Of a stretch of DNA of 64,000 bases, positions 26,211 through 35,310 are shown piece by piece. The notes below the pieces were generated by a model. The model did not search any database. It had not been told where the DNA came from and saw only the letters and a program-made list of their open reading frames with translations. The stretch's first letter is position 1, and each line of letters starts with the position of its first letter. A program made the translations under genes and the position numbers. Source of the stretch: JAJPKK01 sp963747835 (GTDB lineage: Bacteria; Pseudomonadota; Alphaproteobacteria; Rhizobiales; Xanthobacteraceae); assembly GCA_963747835.1 (NCBI GenBank), contig CAVVGO010000005.1:806001-870000 (forward strand). Reading direction: 5' to 3'.

Positions 26211-26798
26211 ATGACCGTGAACGCACCCGCTCGGTCCGTGTCCGGAAACATGGACGTGGACGAATTCATGGCTTTCCTCGCAATACGGCCCGAGGGAGAG
26301 CACTGGGACCTGATCGAGGGCAAAGCCGTGATGATGGCGCCACCAAGTTACGCGCATCAACGGATTGCGTCCAACCTCTGCAACTTTCTCAACAGCGCCT
26401 TCGCCGCGCAGCGCCGCGACCTCTATGCCTATTTTGACGTCGGCGTCCGGACACCGGGCGTCACGAACTTTCAGCCCCAGCCGGATGTCGCGGTGGTTCC
26501 GGGCGTGGCCGGCTATGACCTTTACTCGGAAGGCTTCCAATTGGTCGCGGAAGTATTCTCGCCGTCAAATACACGCCAGGAAATCGAACTGAAGCTGCGC
26601 CGCTACCGCGAGGCGCCAGACAATCTTTATGTGGTCGTGATTGAGCCGCGCGAATTTCTGGTGGAGATTTACGCCAAGAGCCGCAACTGGCGGCCGGCGG
26701 TCCTGACGCGGGCCGACGATCCGATCGAGATGCCGGAGTTTGGCCTGCGCTGCGTGGTCGCCGACCTTTATCGCGGCACCCCGCTTAACCCACGCTGA
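26211..26798 (+). CDS. Uma2 family (DUF820) endonuclease-fold protein
   Basis: A 195-residue protein starting at the ATG at 26211 after GAAGGAGA. It has the Uma2/DUF820 PD-(D/E)XK layout: HWDLIEGKAVMMAPPSYAHQ, FQPQPDVAVVPG (the Asp), LVAEVFSPSNTRQEIELKLR (the Glu and Lys) and a closing YRGTPL. These proteins are widespread in cyanobacteria and some proteobacteria and are thought to be small nucleases; the biological role is not known. It converges with the cyclase gene. Uma2 genes are often near mobile DNA, though no element is visible here. Confidence 0.88.
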   Translation: MTVNAPARSVSGNMDVDEFMAFLAIRPEGEHWDLIEGKAVMMAPPSYAHQRIASNLCNFLNSAFAAQRRDLYAYFDVGVRTPGVTNFQPQPDVAVVPGVAGYDLYSEGFQLVAEVFSPSNTRQEIELKLRRYREAPDNLYVVVIEPREFLVEIYAKSRNWRPAVLTRADDPIEMPEFGLRCVVADLYRGTPLNPR

Positions 26799-26834
26799 GT
26801 ATAAGGCGTTGCCCGCTCTGCGATTCCACCGCTG

Positions 26835-27806
26835 TTACTTGATTGCCAGTGGATTGGTCGGCGAGCCGACCGCGCCGGTGATCGGGATCGCGGGGGCGAC
26901 GAACATGAATTCGTAGACCTTGTCGGCGCGGCAGTCGGCGGCGAGCTCGGCGACCTGGAAGATTTCCCCCATGGTGATTCCCATGATCGGGATGGTGATC
27001 CAGTGCCAGGGCTGGTTGATGCCTTCCTCGGATTCGTTGGGGCGTACCTCGCAGCCCCAGGTGTCGCTGGCGATCGCCGCGATCTCGCTCTTGTGGATCC
27101 ATTCCAGCGTCTCGAACGAAAAGCCCGGCGCGTCGCCGCCCGGGTAGCCATCCCAGCTTCCGACCCGCTGGCAGCGCTCCATCTGGCCGGTGCGCACGAT
27201 CACGTAGTCGCCGCGCTTGATCTTTACGCCCTGAGCGGCCGCGGTCTTTTGCAAATCCTCGGAGGTGATCGCGTAGCCGTCCTCCAACTCCTCCTTGCCC
27301 ATGGCGCGTGGCACGTCGAGGAAGACGCCGCGGCCGACCATCTTGTTCTTGGTCTTCTCGATGCCGCATTTCTGCGCGCCCGCGCTCGTCACCTCGCGGC
27401 AGTCGTAGCCGTTCCACATGTTGTTCTCGTAGAAGATGTGGCCGAGCCCGTCCCATTGGGTGCCCGATTGCAGCGGCATCACGACGATGTCGTCGGAGGC
27501 GCGGATGCCGCGCTTGTCGAGCACGCCCGAATAGGCGTCGGTGCCGGTGCGCAGCATCAGGTGCAGCGGGTTGATCCGCCCCATCGGTGGATATTTGGTC
27601 TTGCCGCCCTGGGGGCCGAATTGGTCGAAGTTGAGCGCGAGGGAGATCACCTTGCCTTTGCGCACGAGTTGGGCAGCCGCGATGATGTCCTGCGGGCTCG
27701 TGTAGTTGAGCGTTCCGATCTCGTCGTCCGCGCCCCACTTGCCCCAGTTCTTGTACTTCTCCGCGGCGACGCGAAGGTCCTCACGAGTGAATTTACGTGC
27801 CGTCAT
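26835..27806 (-). CDS. cyclase family protein (kynurenine formamidase-like fold)
   Basis: A 323-residue member of the cyclase superfamily. The metal-binding HxGxHxD-like region corresponds here to SGTQWDGLGHIFYENNMWNG, where D and H replace the usual pair. GRGVFLDVPRAMG, YVIVRTGQMERC and MGEIFQVAELAADC are typical of the larger family members. These enzymes hydrolyse amides or cyclic esters, for example N-formylkynurenine or isatin. The Bug receptor at 28041 and the arylformamidase-like hydrolase at 29059 lie divergently next to it, which suggests a small catabolic module for an unknown cyclic or amide substrate. Confidence 0.85.
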   Translation of the reverse strand: MTARKFTREDLRVAAEKYKNWGKWGADDEIGTLNYTSPQDIIAAAQLVRKGKVISLALNFDQFGPQGGKTKYPPMGRINPLHLMLRTGTDAYSGVLDKRGIRASDDIVVMPLQSGTQWDGLGHIFYENNMWNGYDCREVTSAGAQKCGIEKTKNKMVGRGVFLDVPRAMGKEELEDGYAITSEDLQKTAAAQGVKIKRGDYVIVRTGQMERCQRVGSWDGYPGGDAPGFSFETLEWIHKSEIAAIASDTWGCEVRPNESEEGINQPWHWITIPIMGITMGEIFQVAELAADCRADKVYEFMFVAPAIPITGAVGSPTNPLAIK

Positions 27807-28040
27807 GGGGCGTCCCTTTTTGCGGGTCGTGAAATCGATCGGGCGGGGTCGCGCGCCGCAGCGTCACGACGGCATTCCTATAGCGTCCCGGGTTCGGCGC
27901 GTCAGCCCTGTTGCGTGCCAGCCTGCGACTCCGCACCGGGTATCGACCGGCCAGCCGCGATGATACGATCGAAGCATCCGGACAAAAAAAGCTTCAGGCC
28001 GAAACTGAGGCAAGGAAACGGGCCAAGCAGGGGAAACGCG

Positions 28041-29015
28041 ATGTCGAATGCGCGCATAATTTTCGCCGTGGTCGCGGTGTTGGCGGCGCCGGCGGCGTTG
28101 GCCCAGACCGTGCCCGGCAATTATCCGGACAAGTCCGTCAAGGTGATCGTGCCGTTCGCGCCGGCGGGGCCGACCGACGTGGTCGCACGGCTCGTTGCCG
28201 CCAAGCTGTCGGAACGGCTCGGCAAGCAGTTTTACATCGAGAACATCACTGGGGCCGGCGGCAACAACGGCATGGGCCAGGCGGCAAGATCGGCGCCGGA
28301 TGGCTACACCATCCTGTTCGTGTCATCGAGCTTCGTGGTCAATCCAAGCCTCTATCCCAAGATCCCCTATGACCCCTACAGGGATTTCATCCCCGTCACG
28401 GTTGCGGGCGATGCGCCGAACGCGCTGTTGGTCAATCCGATGGTGCCGGCCAAGACCGTCGCCGAGCTCATCGACTATATCCGCGCCAATCCCGGCAAGG
28501 TGAGCTACGGCTCAGCCGGCACCGGCACCACGCCCCATCTCTCCGGCGAATTGTTCCGGCTGACGCTTAAGCTCGATATCGTCCACGTGCCATTCAGCGG
28601 CGCCGGCCCCGCCATCCAGGCGCTGGCCGGAAATCACACGCCGATGGCGTTCACCTCGCTGCCGCCCGCCATTCCGTTGATCCAGGACGGCCAGGTACGG
28701 GCGCTGGCGGTGTCGTCGGCGAAGCGCGTGGCGACGCTGCCGAACGTGCCGACGCTCGCCGAAGCCGGCCTCAAGGATGAGGAGGCCGACACCATGCAGG
28801 CGGTGCTGGTGCCGGCCGGCACGCCACGCCCGATCGTCGATTTCCTCTATCGCGAGATCAAGACGATCGTAGCGCTGCCCGATATCCGCGAACGCTTCGA
28901 CGCGCTCGGTCTTGACCCGGTGACCAATACGCCGGAAGAGTTCGCGGCCCAGATCAAGACCGAAATCGCAAAGTGGGCCAAGGTGATCCACGACGCCAAC
29001 ATCAAAATCGATTAG
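28041..29015 (+). CDS. tripartite tricarboxylate transporter substrate-binding protein (Bug family)
   Basis: A 324-residue periplasmic protein. The ATG at 28041 follows AGGGGAAA; the larger upstream frame is not coding. A signal peptide ends ALAQ, then come the Bug family motifs: NYPDKSVKVIVPFAPAGPTD, VENITGAGGN-like, YTILFVSSS, GSAGTGTTPHLSGELF and a HVPFSGAGPA loop. Bug proteins capture carboxylates for TctAB-type permeases, but many are orphans, as here. The nearby cyclase and hydrolase hint at an aromatic or cyclic carboxylate ligand; that is inference. Confidence 0.9.
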   Translation: MSNARIIFAVVAVLAAPAALAQTVPGNYPDKSVKVIVPFAPAGPTDVVARLVAAKLSERLGKQFYIENITGAGGNNGMGQAARSAPDGYTILFVSSSFVVNPSLYPKIPYDPYRDFIPVTVAGDAPNALLVNPMVPAKTVAELIDYIRANPGKVSYGSAGTGTTPHLSGELFRLTLKLDIVHVPFSGAGPAIQALAGNHTPMAFTSLPPAIPLIQDGQVRALAVSSAKRVATLPNVPTLAEAGLKDEEADTMQAVLVPAGTPRPIVDFLYREIKTIVALPDIRERFDALGLDPVTNTPEEFAAQIKTEIAKWAKVIHDANIKID

Positions 29016-29058
29016 ACCTCGGGCGTCGGCGGCCGGTTTGGAATGTTCGGAGAATGAC

Positions 29059-30057
29059 ATGACGTTTGTTTCGCAGCGACAACGGATCAGCCGGCGCACC
29101 ATGCTCGGGGCGGCCGCGGCCGCCGTCGCGACCCCGGCGCTCGCCGCGGAATGCCGCTTCGAGCCCGAGCCTCATGCCCGGGGACCGCTCGTCTTTTTGA
29201 ATTACGATCAGGCCGAGCTCGATGCCGCCTACGAAAACTCCGTGTACGAGCCGAACATCAGGCAGATCGGCCGGCGGCTGGCCTCGCTGAGCGACGAGGT
29301 GCGGACGCGGATCGGCGAGCCGTTGCGCCTCGCTTACGGGCCGACCGCCATCGAGATGCTCGATATCTACCGGACCGCGCGCCCCAACGCGCCGATCTTC
29401 GTTGACGTCCACGGTGGCACCTGGCGTACCGGCTCGGCGCGGCGGAACGCCTATCCGGCCGAGATGTTCGTCGACCGCGGCGCCCATTACGTCACGCTCG
29501 ACTTCATCAACGTGCTCGACGCGGGCGGCGACCTGCGCCCCATGGCCGGGCAGGTCCGGCGCGCCATCGCCTGGGTCTACCAGAACGCCGCGAGCTTCGG
29601 CGGCGACGCCGGCCGGCTTTACATCGGCGGCCACTCTTCGGGCGGCCATTTGTGCGGGGTCGCGCTGGTGACGGACTGGCAAGCGCAATTCGGCCTCCCC
29701 GCCGACACCGTCAAAGCAGGCCTGTGCATGAGCGGCATGTACGATCTCAAGCCGGTGCGGCTGTCATCGCGCGGGAACTACGTCAAATTCGACGACGCCA
29801 TGGAGCAGGAGATGAGTGCGATCCGCCATCTCGACAAGGTGCGCGCGCCGATCATCGTCACTTACGGCAATTTGGAGACGCCGGAATTCCAGCGTCAGAG
29901 CCGCGACTTCGCGGCGGCACTCAAGCAGGCCGGCCACAAGGTAACGCTCATCGAGTTAGCGAACTTTGCCCATCTCGAGGCTGAGGAATTGCTGAGCAAC
30001 CCGTACAGCCCCAACGGTCGTGCCGCGATCGAGATGATGGGGCTCGCGCGGGCCTGA
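29059..30057 (+). CDS. alpha/beta hydrolase (arylformamidase/esterase-like), exported
   Basis: The ATG at 29059 gives a 332-residue protein with a twin-arginine-like leader (RRTMLGAAAAAVATPALA). The hydrolase fold shows the oxyanion motif DVHGGTWR and nucleophile elbow GGHSSGGHLC (Ser in GHSSG). A C-terminal HLEAEELL region could supply the catalytic His, and an Asp/Glu precedes it. The HGGxW plus GHSAG-like pair is typical of kynurenine formamidase-like esterases. It follows the Bug receptor by 43 bases, so co-transcription is likely, and it may act on the same compound as the cyclase. Confidence 0.85.
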   Translation: MTFVSQRQRISRRTMLGAAAAAVATPALAAECRFEPEPHARGPLVFLNYDQAELDAAYENSVYEPNIRQIGRRLASLSDEVRTRIGEPLRLAYGPTAIEMLDIYRTARPNAPIFVDVHGGTWRTGSARRNAYPAEMFVDRGAHYVTLDFINVLDAGGDLRPMAGQVRRAIAWVYQNAASFGGDAGRLYIGGHSSGGHLCGVALVTDWQAQFGLPADTVKAGLCMSGMYDLKPVRLSSRGNYVKFDDAMEQEMSAIRHLDKVRAPIIVTYGNLETPEFQRQSRDFAAALKQAGHKVTLIELANFAHLEAEELLSNPYSPNGRAAIEMMGLARA

Positions 30058-30080
30058 CCGGGCGGCGAGCCGCCGTTCGT

Positions 30081-32060
30081 TCATTCCGCCGCGCCGAGCG
30101 CCTTGAGTTCCGCCTTCGCGGCGAACCATGGAGTTCGATCACGCGGGCAATCGCTCGCCGCAACCCGGAACAGGCGGGTCGCCTCGTCCCTGTCGCCCTG
30201 CCGCAGTGCCAATTCTCCGCTGTAGAAATTGGCCTCGCAGACCTGGCCGTTTTTCGTGGCGGCGTTCGGATCATCGGCGGCGGCGAGCACGGCGGCCGGA
30301 GTGATCTGACCGAGAAACACGCGAACGATCGGCGCCGGCCATGCCGTCATGTCGATTTTCGACATCGCCTCCGGTAGGCGGCTCGGAACATTGTTTCGAT
30401 GGCCGACAATGTCGACCCACAGAGCCCCATAGGCGCCGCGCGGATCAAGTTCGCTCGCCCGGCTGACATCGTCCAGAGCCTCGGCGAGATCGCCGCTGTA
30501 AAGATACGCAATGCCTCGACTGCTATAGGCAACGGTAAACTTGGGATCCAGTCGGATCGTCTCGCTGTAGTCCGCGACAGCGCGGTCGAACTTGCCCTGG
30601 GCGCCATATGTGACGCCGCGGTTGTTGTAAGCGGCGGCGAGGTTAGGATCGAGCCGGATCGCCTCATCGTACTCGGCGATAGCGCTGTCGAGGTCGCCGC
30701 TGGAGGTGTACCCAATGCCCCGGCCGTTGTGGGCAGCGGCTTCTTTGGGATCGCGCGGGATCGCCGCGGTTCGGTCGGCGTTGGCGCGGTCATGATCGCC
30801 CTTGGCATCATAGGCCGAGGCTCGGTTGCGGCGTATGGCGGCGAGCTTGGGATTCAACCGGATTGCCTCACTGTAGTCCGCGATGGCGCGGTCGACATCG
30901 CCTTTGGCATGGTAGGCAAGGCCACGATTATTGTAAGCGACGGCGTTATGGGGATTAAGCTTGATCGTCTCGTCGAAGTCGGCGATGGCGCGGTCGAAGT
31001 CGCCAATACTGTGGTAGGTGTTGCCCCGGTTCACCAGCGCGTCGAGATACTTCGGATTTAACCGGATCGCCTCGTTGTAGTCGGCAATGGCGTGGTCGGT
31101 GTCGCCCTTTGTCGCATATGTCTCGGCACGGTTGTGATAAGCAGCGGCGCCGTCGGCGCTGTTGGGATCGAGCCGGATCGCCTCGTTGTAGTCGGCAATG
31201 GCACGGTCGGGGTCGCCTTTCGCGTCATACACGAAGCCCCGGTTGTTGTAGGCTCTGGCCAGCTTAGGATCGAGCCGGATCGCCCCGCTGAAGTCAGCGA
31301 TGGCGCGGTCGTTGTCGCCCTTGCTCAGATATGCCATGCCCCGATTGTTGAATGCGTCAGCAAAGCTCGGATCGATCTGAATCGCGACGTCGTAGTCGGC
31401 GATGGCGCGATCGAAGTCGGCCTTGGCGTAGTACGCGGCGCCCCGTTTGTTGAAAGCGGAGGCAAGCTTGGGGTTGATACGGATTGCCGCGTTGAACTCC
31501 GCGATGGCGCCGTCGTGGTCGCCTTTGGCGTCATAGGCGGCACCGCGGTTGTGATAGGCGTACGCTGCATTGGGACTGAGCCGGATTGCGGTATCGAAAT
31601 CGGCGATGGCGCGATCGAGGTCGCCGTGGGTGAGGTAGGCGAGGCCCCTGTCGTTGTGGGCGACCGCAGTCTTCGGATTACAATCCGCGATGGCGGCACC
31701 ATTTTTGACGCACGCATTCGGTTGCTGCTGGACGTCAGAATGTGACGGCGCGACCACCCCGAACTCGAATAAGAACCACGGGATGCCGATCGCAACATAG
31801 GCGACGATGATCTTCCAAAGGGCCCAACCCGGATTGGCATTTCGAGCCAGGAGTCCTGCGACGAGGGAGGGAATAAAAAGAGCGATCAGGTACTTTCCCA
31901 AAAGCTCTCCTTGAGCCTCCGGGCTATGTCCCGGAAGGCCGAAGATCACGAGAAATCCCGCAAGTACGACACCTGCGCAGGCGAAAGCCTTCAGGAACGC
32001 ATATCGCGTCCTTTCGGACGGCGCCGTGGCGCCTTCGACTGAAGCATTGTCACTCTTCAT
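30081..32060 (-). CDS. membrane-anchored TPR-repeat protein
   Basis: A 659-residue protein with three N-terminal membrane helices (about 22-42, 53-72, 80-101) and then about a dozen tetratricopeptide repeats (about 130-535) of the form NRGxAYxAKGDxDRAIADYxEAIRLDP. The repeats are so regular that the DNA has a 102-base period. A C-terminal cap (about 540-659) ending AAKAELKALGAAE is clearly homologous to the end of the wHTH/TPR regulator at 899-4240 (AHAELKALGAAP). It is probably a scaffold for protein contacts at the membrane. It converges with the hydrolase gene; an upstream gap of about 700 bases follows its start. Confidence 0.88.
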   Translation of the reverse strand: MKSDNASVEGATAPSERTRYAFLKAFACAGVVLAGFLVIFGLPGHSPEAQGELLGKYLIALFIPSLVAGLLARNANPGWALWKIIVAYVAIGIPWFLFEFGVVAPSHSDVQQQPNACVKNGAAIADCNPKTAVAHNDRGLAYLTHGDLDRAIADFDTAIRLSPNAAYAYHNRGAAYDAKGDHDGAIAEFNAAIRINPKLASAFNKRGAAYYAKADFDRAIADYDVAIQIDPSFADAFNNRGMAYLSKGDNDRAIADFSGAIRLDPKLARAYNNRGFVYDAKGDPDRAIADYNEAIRLDPNSADGAAAYHNRAETYATKGDTDHAIADYNEAIRLNPKYLDALVNRGNTYHSIGDFDRAIADFDETIKLNPHNAVAYNNRGLAYHAKGDVDRAIADYSEAIRLNPKLAAIRRNRASAYDAKGDHDRANADRTAAIPRDPKEAAAHNGRGIGYTSSGDLDSAIAEYDEAIRLDPNLAAAYNNRGVTYGAQGKFDRAVADYSETIRLDPKFTVAYSSRGIAYLYSGDLAEALDDVSRASELDPRGAYGALWVDIVGHRNNVPSRLPEAMSKIDMTAWPAPIVRVFLGQITPAAVLAAADDPNAATKNGQVCEANFYSGELALRQGDRDEATRLFRVAASDCPRDRTPWFAAKAELKALGAAE

Positions 32061-32752
32061 TTAGGTTCTCCTGAGGCGGTGGCGCGCAGCGATCGGGGCG
32101 AACCGCGAAGCCGCGGCCCTCGCATTCTGTCGAACGCGAGCCAAGCTGCGTTGTGCTTAAGGTTCTGAGAATTCGGTCGCGATTGGGGGTCGTTCGGTTC
32201 AAACAGACGCTTTGACCGCATTGGCGGTGCGAGAACCGGGAAAGTCCCGACTCAGGCGATCGGTCCGGGGAGGAAGCATCCTCGAGATGGTAGGGGACGT
32301 CTCAATTATCGGCTTTTGCGGGGAGTTCCTTAATGCGGACCGGGTCGCCGGTGCCCGGGTTGGCGCATGTCCAGCCCGGACCAAAGCGCCCATTTGATTT
32401 GCCCGGCCAAGTCAGATTTGGAAATGCCATCTACAAACAAAGTATTGCGACCACGAGTGTGGCCACGAGCGCGATGGCGGCGATTTCTCGGCGCGTCATG
32501 AGATGCCAGTTCATTCCGCTCGTCTCGTTTGGCCGAGCCCCGGGGGCGAAGTTAGTCGCGCTCGGGTTGGAAAGGTTCACCACCTCGCTGGGTCGATGAA
32601 CGTAAAAACGCCGCGCGGTGATGAGAATTTTAATGACCCTTCAACATGACCTGAAATTGCACAACACGCGTTGAACCTCAGGGCCGGGTTGCCCGACGAA
32701 TGGCCGACACCACGCTGAACGCATCTGCAACCCCAAAGCCCAGGAGCAACCC
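32061..32752. other. intergenic region, about 690 bases
   Basis: Apart from a possible 22-codon frame at 32431-32499 no gene is supported. The sequence contains short inverted repeats but no strong terminator with a T-run. It probably holds promoters for the TPR protein (minus strand) and the secreted protein at 32753. Confidence 0.4.
32431..32499 (-). CDS. possible 22-residue membrane peptide
   Basis: A frame reading MTRREIAAIALVATLVVAIL followed by CL is almost entirely one hydrophobic helix with a charged start. The ribosome site is weak (GGCATCTC before the ATG), so this is tentative. Its form resembles the small membrane ORFs at 9594 and 15041. Confidence 0.25.
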   Translation of the reverse strand: MTRREIAAIALVATLVVAILCL

Positions 32753-33130
32753 ATGTCGAACCGTAAGTCCATCGTCACTTTCGCCGCCATCGCAACCCTT
32801 GCCGCCGTCGCGCTTGTCCCCACCGGTGCTTCCGCCATGCGTGGCGGTTTTGACGGTGGCTGGTCGGTGCAGATCACAACCTCCCGCGGCACCTGCAGCT
32901 CCGGCGTGGGCTTTGGCGTCGAGATCCGCGACGGTATCGTTCACGCCGCCGGCGGGTTTGACGTTCAGGGCAGCGTTGCCAACAACGGCGCGACCCGGGT
33001 CCGCATCGCCGCCGGCAGTCAGAGCGCCAGCGGGAGCGGGCGGCTGTCCGGAAACTCGGGCGGCGGGACCTGGCAGGGCGTGGGCTCGCAGGGTGCCTGC
33101 TCCGGAAGTTGGTCCGCCACCCGTCGGTGA
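32753..33130 (+). CDS. small secreted Gly/Ser-rich protein
   Basis: The ATG at 32753 follows AGGAG. The 125-residue product has a signal peptide ending GASA and a mature domain starting GGFDGGWSVQITTSRGTCS. A GVEIRDGIVHAAGGFDVQGS strand pair and a closing SGNSGGGTWQGVGSQGACSG with two or three cysteines follow. This DGxW...C...GGGxWxG...CSGxW layout is common in secreted proteins of Bradyrhizobium relatives, some annotated without evidence as heme or adhesion exoproteins. The function is unknown. Confidence 0.75.
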   Translation: MSNRKSIVTFAAIATLAAVALVPTGASAMRGGFDGGWSVQITTSRGTCSSGVGFGVEIRDGIVHAAGGFDVQGSVANNGATRVRIAAGSQSASGSGRLSGNSGGGTWQGVGSQGACSGSWSATRR

Positions 33131-33263
33131 CGCGGCCGGGATAGACGATACCTTCGCCGTGCCAGAGGCCATATCGCAATGCCTTTGGTTGTGTAGCCAC
33201 GGTCGGCCCGGGTCAGACTCGGCCGACCGGTTGGCGTTGGGATAGACAAAGGCAGAGCAGTAC

Positions 33264-33974
33264 ATGTCCAGACGCGGGTTTGCTTGGACAGTCGTGGCGT
33301 GCGTCGGCGCGTTGGCGGCTGCCGGATTGGTTTGGAGCATGTTCGGGACCAGCAAGCTCGTCTTCGCCGAGTCCGACCTGCAAACGCGCTTGAATCAGCA
33401 ACTCCCGAAGACGATCTTGGACGTGACGATCGAGCATATGGCCGTGCGTCTGGCGGAAAATCGCATGGCGCTGCGCATCGAGATGCAAGGCACGGTCATG
33501 CGCCAACCGGTTACCGCGGTGGTGTCGGCCCACGGCGTACCCCGCTACGCTGCTCGAAACGCGGCGATGTACTTCGACGCCGATGACGTGAAGATCGATC
33601 AACTCATGATCTCCCGCAAGAGCGTGATTGGAGCCGACGATACGGCTACCCGCGGACGGTTGACCGAGGCTGCCGGTTCGGCCGTGCAGCGCGTCGCCGA
33701 AACCGCAATAAAGGGGTACCTGGCGGCGCTGCCCGTGTATCGCTTCAAGCAAGACTTTAGGGGAATCGTCCTGAAGGCGGCGCTTGTGGACGTGACCATC
33801 GAGCAGAACGCATTGGTCGCCACGTTCTCGCTTTGGAACTTGACCGTGTCGACTGCCGCCTTTGCGTTCGCGGTCATGGTCATGCTGCTATTCGCGTACG
33901 TCCTTATTCGCCATCCGCTTTGGGGGCTCGGAACAATCGTGGACATTGCCGCCACCATTTCCACGCCGGGTTGA
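33264..33974 (+). CDS. membrane-anchored DUF1439-like protein
   Basis: A 236-residue protein with a hydrophobic N-terminal signal/anchor (about 8-25) and a domain starting FAESDLQTRLNQQLPKTILD, which resembles the lipid-binding-like DUF1439/YceB fold. A second membrane helix lies near the C-terminus (AFAFAVMVMLLFAYVLI). Most of the chain is therefore periplasmic, held at both ends. The function is unknown. It follows the secreted protein at 32753 on the same strand; the TarD-like gene comes next. Confidence 0.7.
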   Translation: MSRRGFAWTVVACVGALAAAGLVWSMFGTSKLVFAESDLQTRLNQQLPKTILDVTIEHMAVRLAENRMALRIEMQGTVMRQPVTAVVSAHGVPRYAARNAAMYFDADDVKIDQLMISRKSVIGADDTATRGRLTEAAGSAVQRVAETAIKGYLAALPVYRFKQDFRGIVLKAALVDVTIEQNALVATFSLWNLTVSTAAFAFAVMVMLLFAYVLIRHPLWGLGTIVDIAATISTPG

Positions 33975-34085
33975 TCTTACGGTGGATCGGTCGGCCGTTT
34001 GAGTTAGGCGCGCTGGGCGTAGGGCATGGGCCACGCTCCGGGCACGCTGTTGCGGCGGCGCCCGTTTCTGCTCCAAATAGGCATC

Positions 34086-35252
34086 ATGCGCATCATCGAC
34101 ATCCGCGAGACCGCGGTCCCGCTCAAATCGGACCTCAGGAATTCGAGCTTCGATTTCACCGAAATGACGACGTCGATCGTCGCCGTCATCACCGACGTGG
34201 TGCGCGGCGGCCGGCCGGTGGTGGGTTTCGCGTTCAATTCGACCGGACGTTATGCCTGCGGGGCGCAGATGCGCGAGCGCTTCATTCCGCGCCTGTTGCG
34301 CGCCGACCCGGCGACACTCATTGACGCGCGCGGCGATAATCTTGATCCGGCCCGTGTGCTGGCGGCGATGACGGCGCGCGAAAAGATCGGTGGCGATGCC
34401 GAGCGCTCGATCGGGATCGGCACCATCGAGGTCGCGGTGTGGGATGCGGTGGCCAAGATCGCCGACCTGCCGCTCCATCGTGTGCTGGCGGAGCGTTACA
34501 GCGGCGGGAAGCTGCCGGACCGGGTGTTCTGCTATGTCGGCGGCGGCTGGTACCGGCCGGGCCAGACCATCGCCGATCTTCAGGACGAAATGTGGCGCCA
34601 TCTCGCGGCCGGCTACACCATGGTCAAGATGAAGGTCGGCGGATTGTCCCTCGCAGAGGATTGCCGCCGCATCGAGGCGGTGCTCGAAGCGCTCGGCAGC
34701 GAGAACCGTCTCGCGGTCGATGCCAACGGCAAGTTCGATCGTGCCTTGTCGCTCGCCTACGCCAAAGCGCTGCCGCCGTTCGGCCTCAAATGGTTCGAGG
34801 AGCCGTGCCATCCGCTCGACTACGCGCTCTATGCCGAGATCGCCGCCGCCTATGACGCGCCGCTCGCAACCGGTGAGAACCTCTATTCAACCGAGGACGT
34901 ACGCAACCTTGTGCGCTTCGGCGGCTTGCGGGCCGGCCGCGACTTTATCCAGGTCGACCCGCCCCAGGCCTATGGCATCACCCAATACGGCGACACCGTC
35001 GCCATGCTGGAAGCCGAAGGCTGGGATCGCGCCGCGCTGTTTCCCCATGGCGGCAACCAGATGTCGCTCGCAATCGCGGCCGGCTTCGGTCTCGGCGGCG
35101 CGGAATCCTATCCCGGCGTGTTCGGTGCCTTCGGCGGGTTTGCGGATGATGCGAAAGTCGAGGACGGTTTCGTCTCGCTGTCGGACCGGCCGGGGATCGG
35201 CTTCGAAGGGCAGGCTGCGCTTTACGCCCTGATGCGGCGGTTGGTGGAGTGA
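34086..35252 (+). CDS. enolase-superfamily dehydratase, D(-)-tartrate dehydratase-like
   Basis: A 388-residue mandelate racemase/muconate lactonizing enzyme family protein. Catalytic positions of Bradyrhizobium TarD are all present one residue earlier: K181 and K183 in MVKMKVGG, metal ligands D212 (AVDANGKF), E238 (WFEEP) and E264 (ATGENLYS), and H321 in FPHGGNQMS. TarD dehydrates D-tartrate to oxaloacetate. The residue three after the catalytic His is Asn here where I recall His in TarD, so the substrate may differ. I chose the ATG at 34086; an ATG at 34026 would add 20 residues unlike the family. Its last 61 codons form the left copy of the 196-bp direct repeat. Confidence 0.85.
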   Translation: MRIIDIRETAVPLKSDLRNSSFDFTEMTTSIVAVITDVVRGGRPVVGFAFNSTGRYACGAQMRERFIPRLLRADPATLIDARGDNLDPARVLAAMTAREKIGGDAERSIGIGTIEVAVWDAVAKIADLPLHRVLAERYSGGKLPDRVFCYVGGGWYRPGQTIADLQDEMWRHLAAGYTMVKMKVGGLSLAEDCRRIEAVLEALGSENRLAVDANGKFDRALSLAYAKALPPFGLKWFEEPCHPLDYALYAEIAAAYDAPLATGENLYSTEDVRNLVRFGGLRAGRDFIQVDPPQAYGITQYGDTVAMLEAEGWDRAALFPHGGNQMSLAIAAGFGLGGAESYPGVFGAFGGFADDAKVEDGFVSLSDRPGIGFEGQAALYALMRRLVE

Positions 35253-35264
35253 TCGGGGCGAGAG
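35069..35264 (+). repeat. 196-bp direct repeat, left copy (3' end of dehydratase gene)
   Basis: Bases 35069-35264 repeat at 40583-40778 at constant offset with two visible mismatches (one changing Gly to Arg). The repeat covers the last 61 codons of the dehydratase, its stop and 12 bases beyond. It forms the left boundary of the 5.3 kb defence-type island and keeps the dehydratase gene intact. Confidence 0.95.
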
Positions 35265-35310
35265 CTGGGTCTTCCGCCGTGGCAGAACCGTGCGGCGTTG
35301 TAGTGAGGAA

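Noticed and set aside
30500..31650. Regularly spaced DNA repeats suggestive of a CRISPR array
   Set aside because: The period is about 102 bases and falls in frame with TPR units of a clear gene; repeats are diverged and there are no unique spacers of constant size.
30399..31745. Two plus-strand frames of 220 and 217 codons rich in Val/Gly/Asp
   Set aside because: They are the antisense shadow of the TPR repeats of the 30081-32060 gene and repeat with the same 34-codon period.
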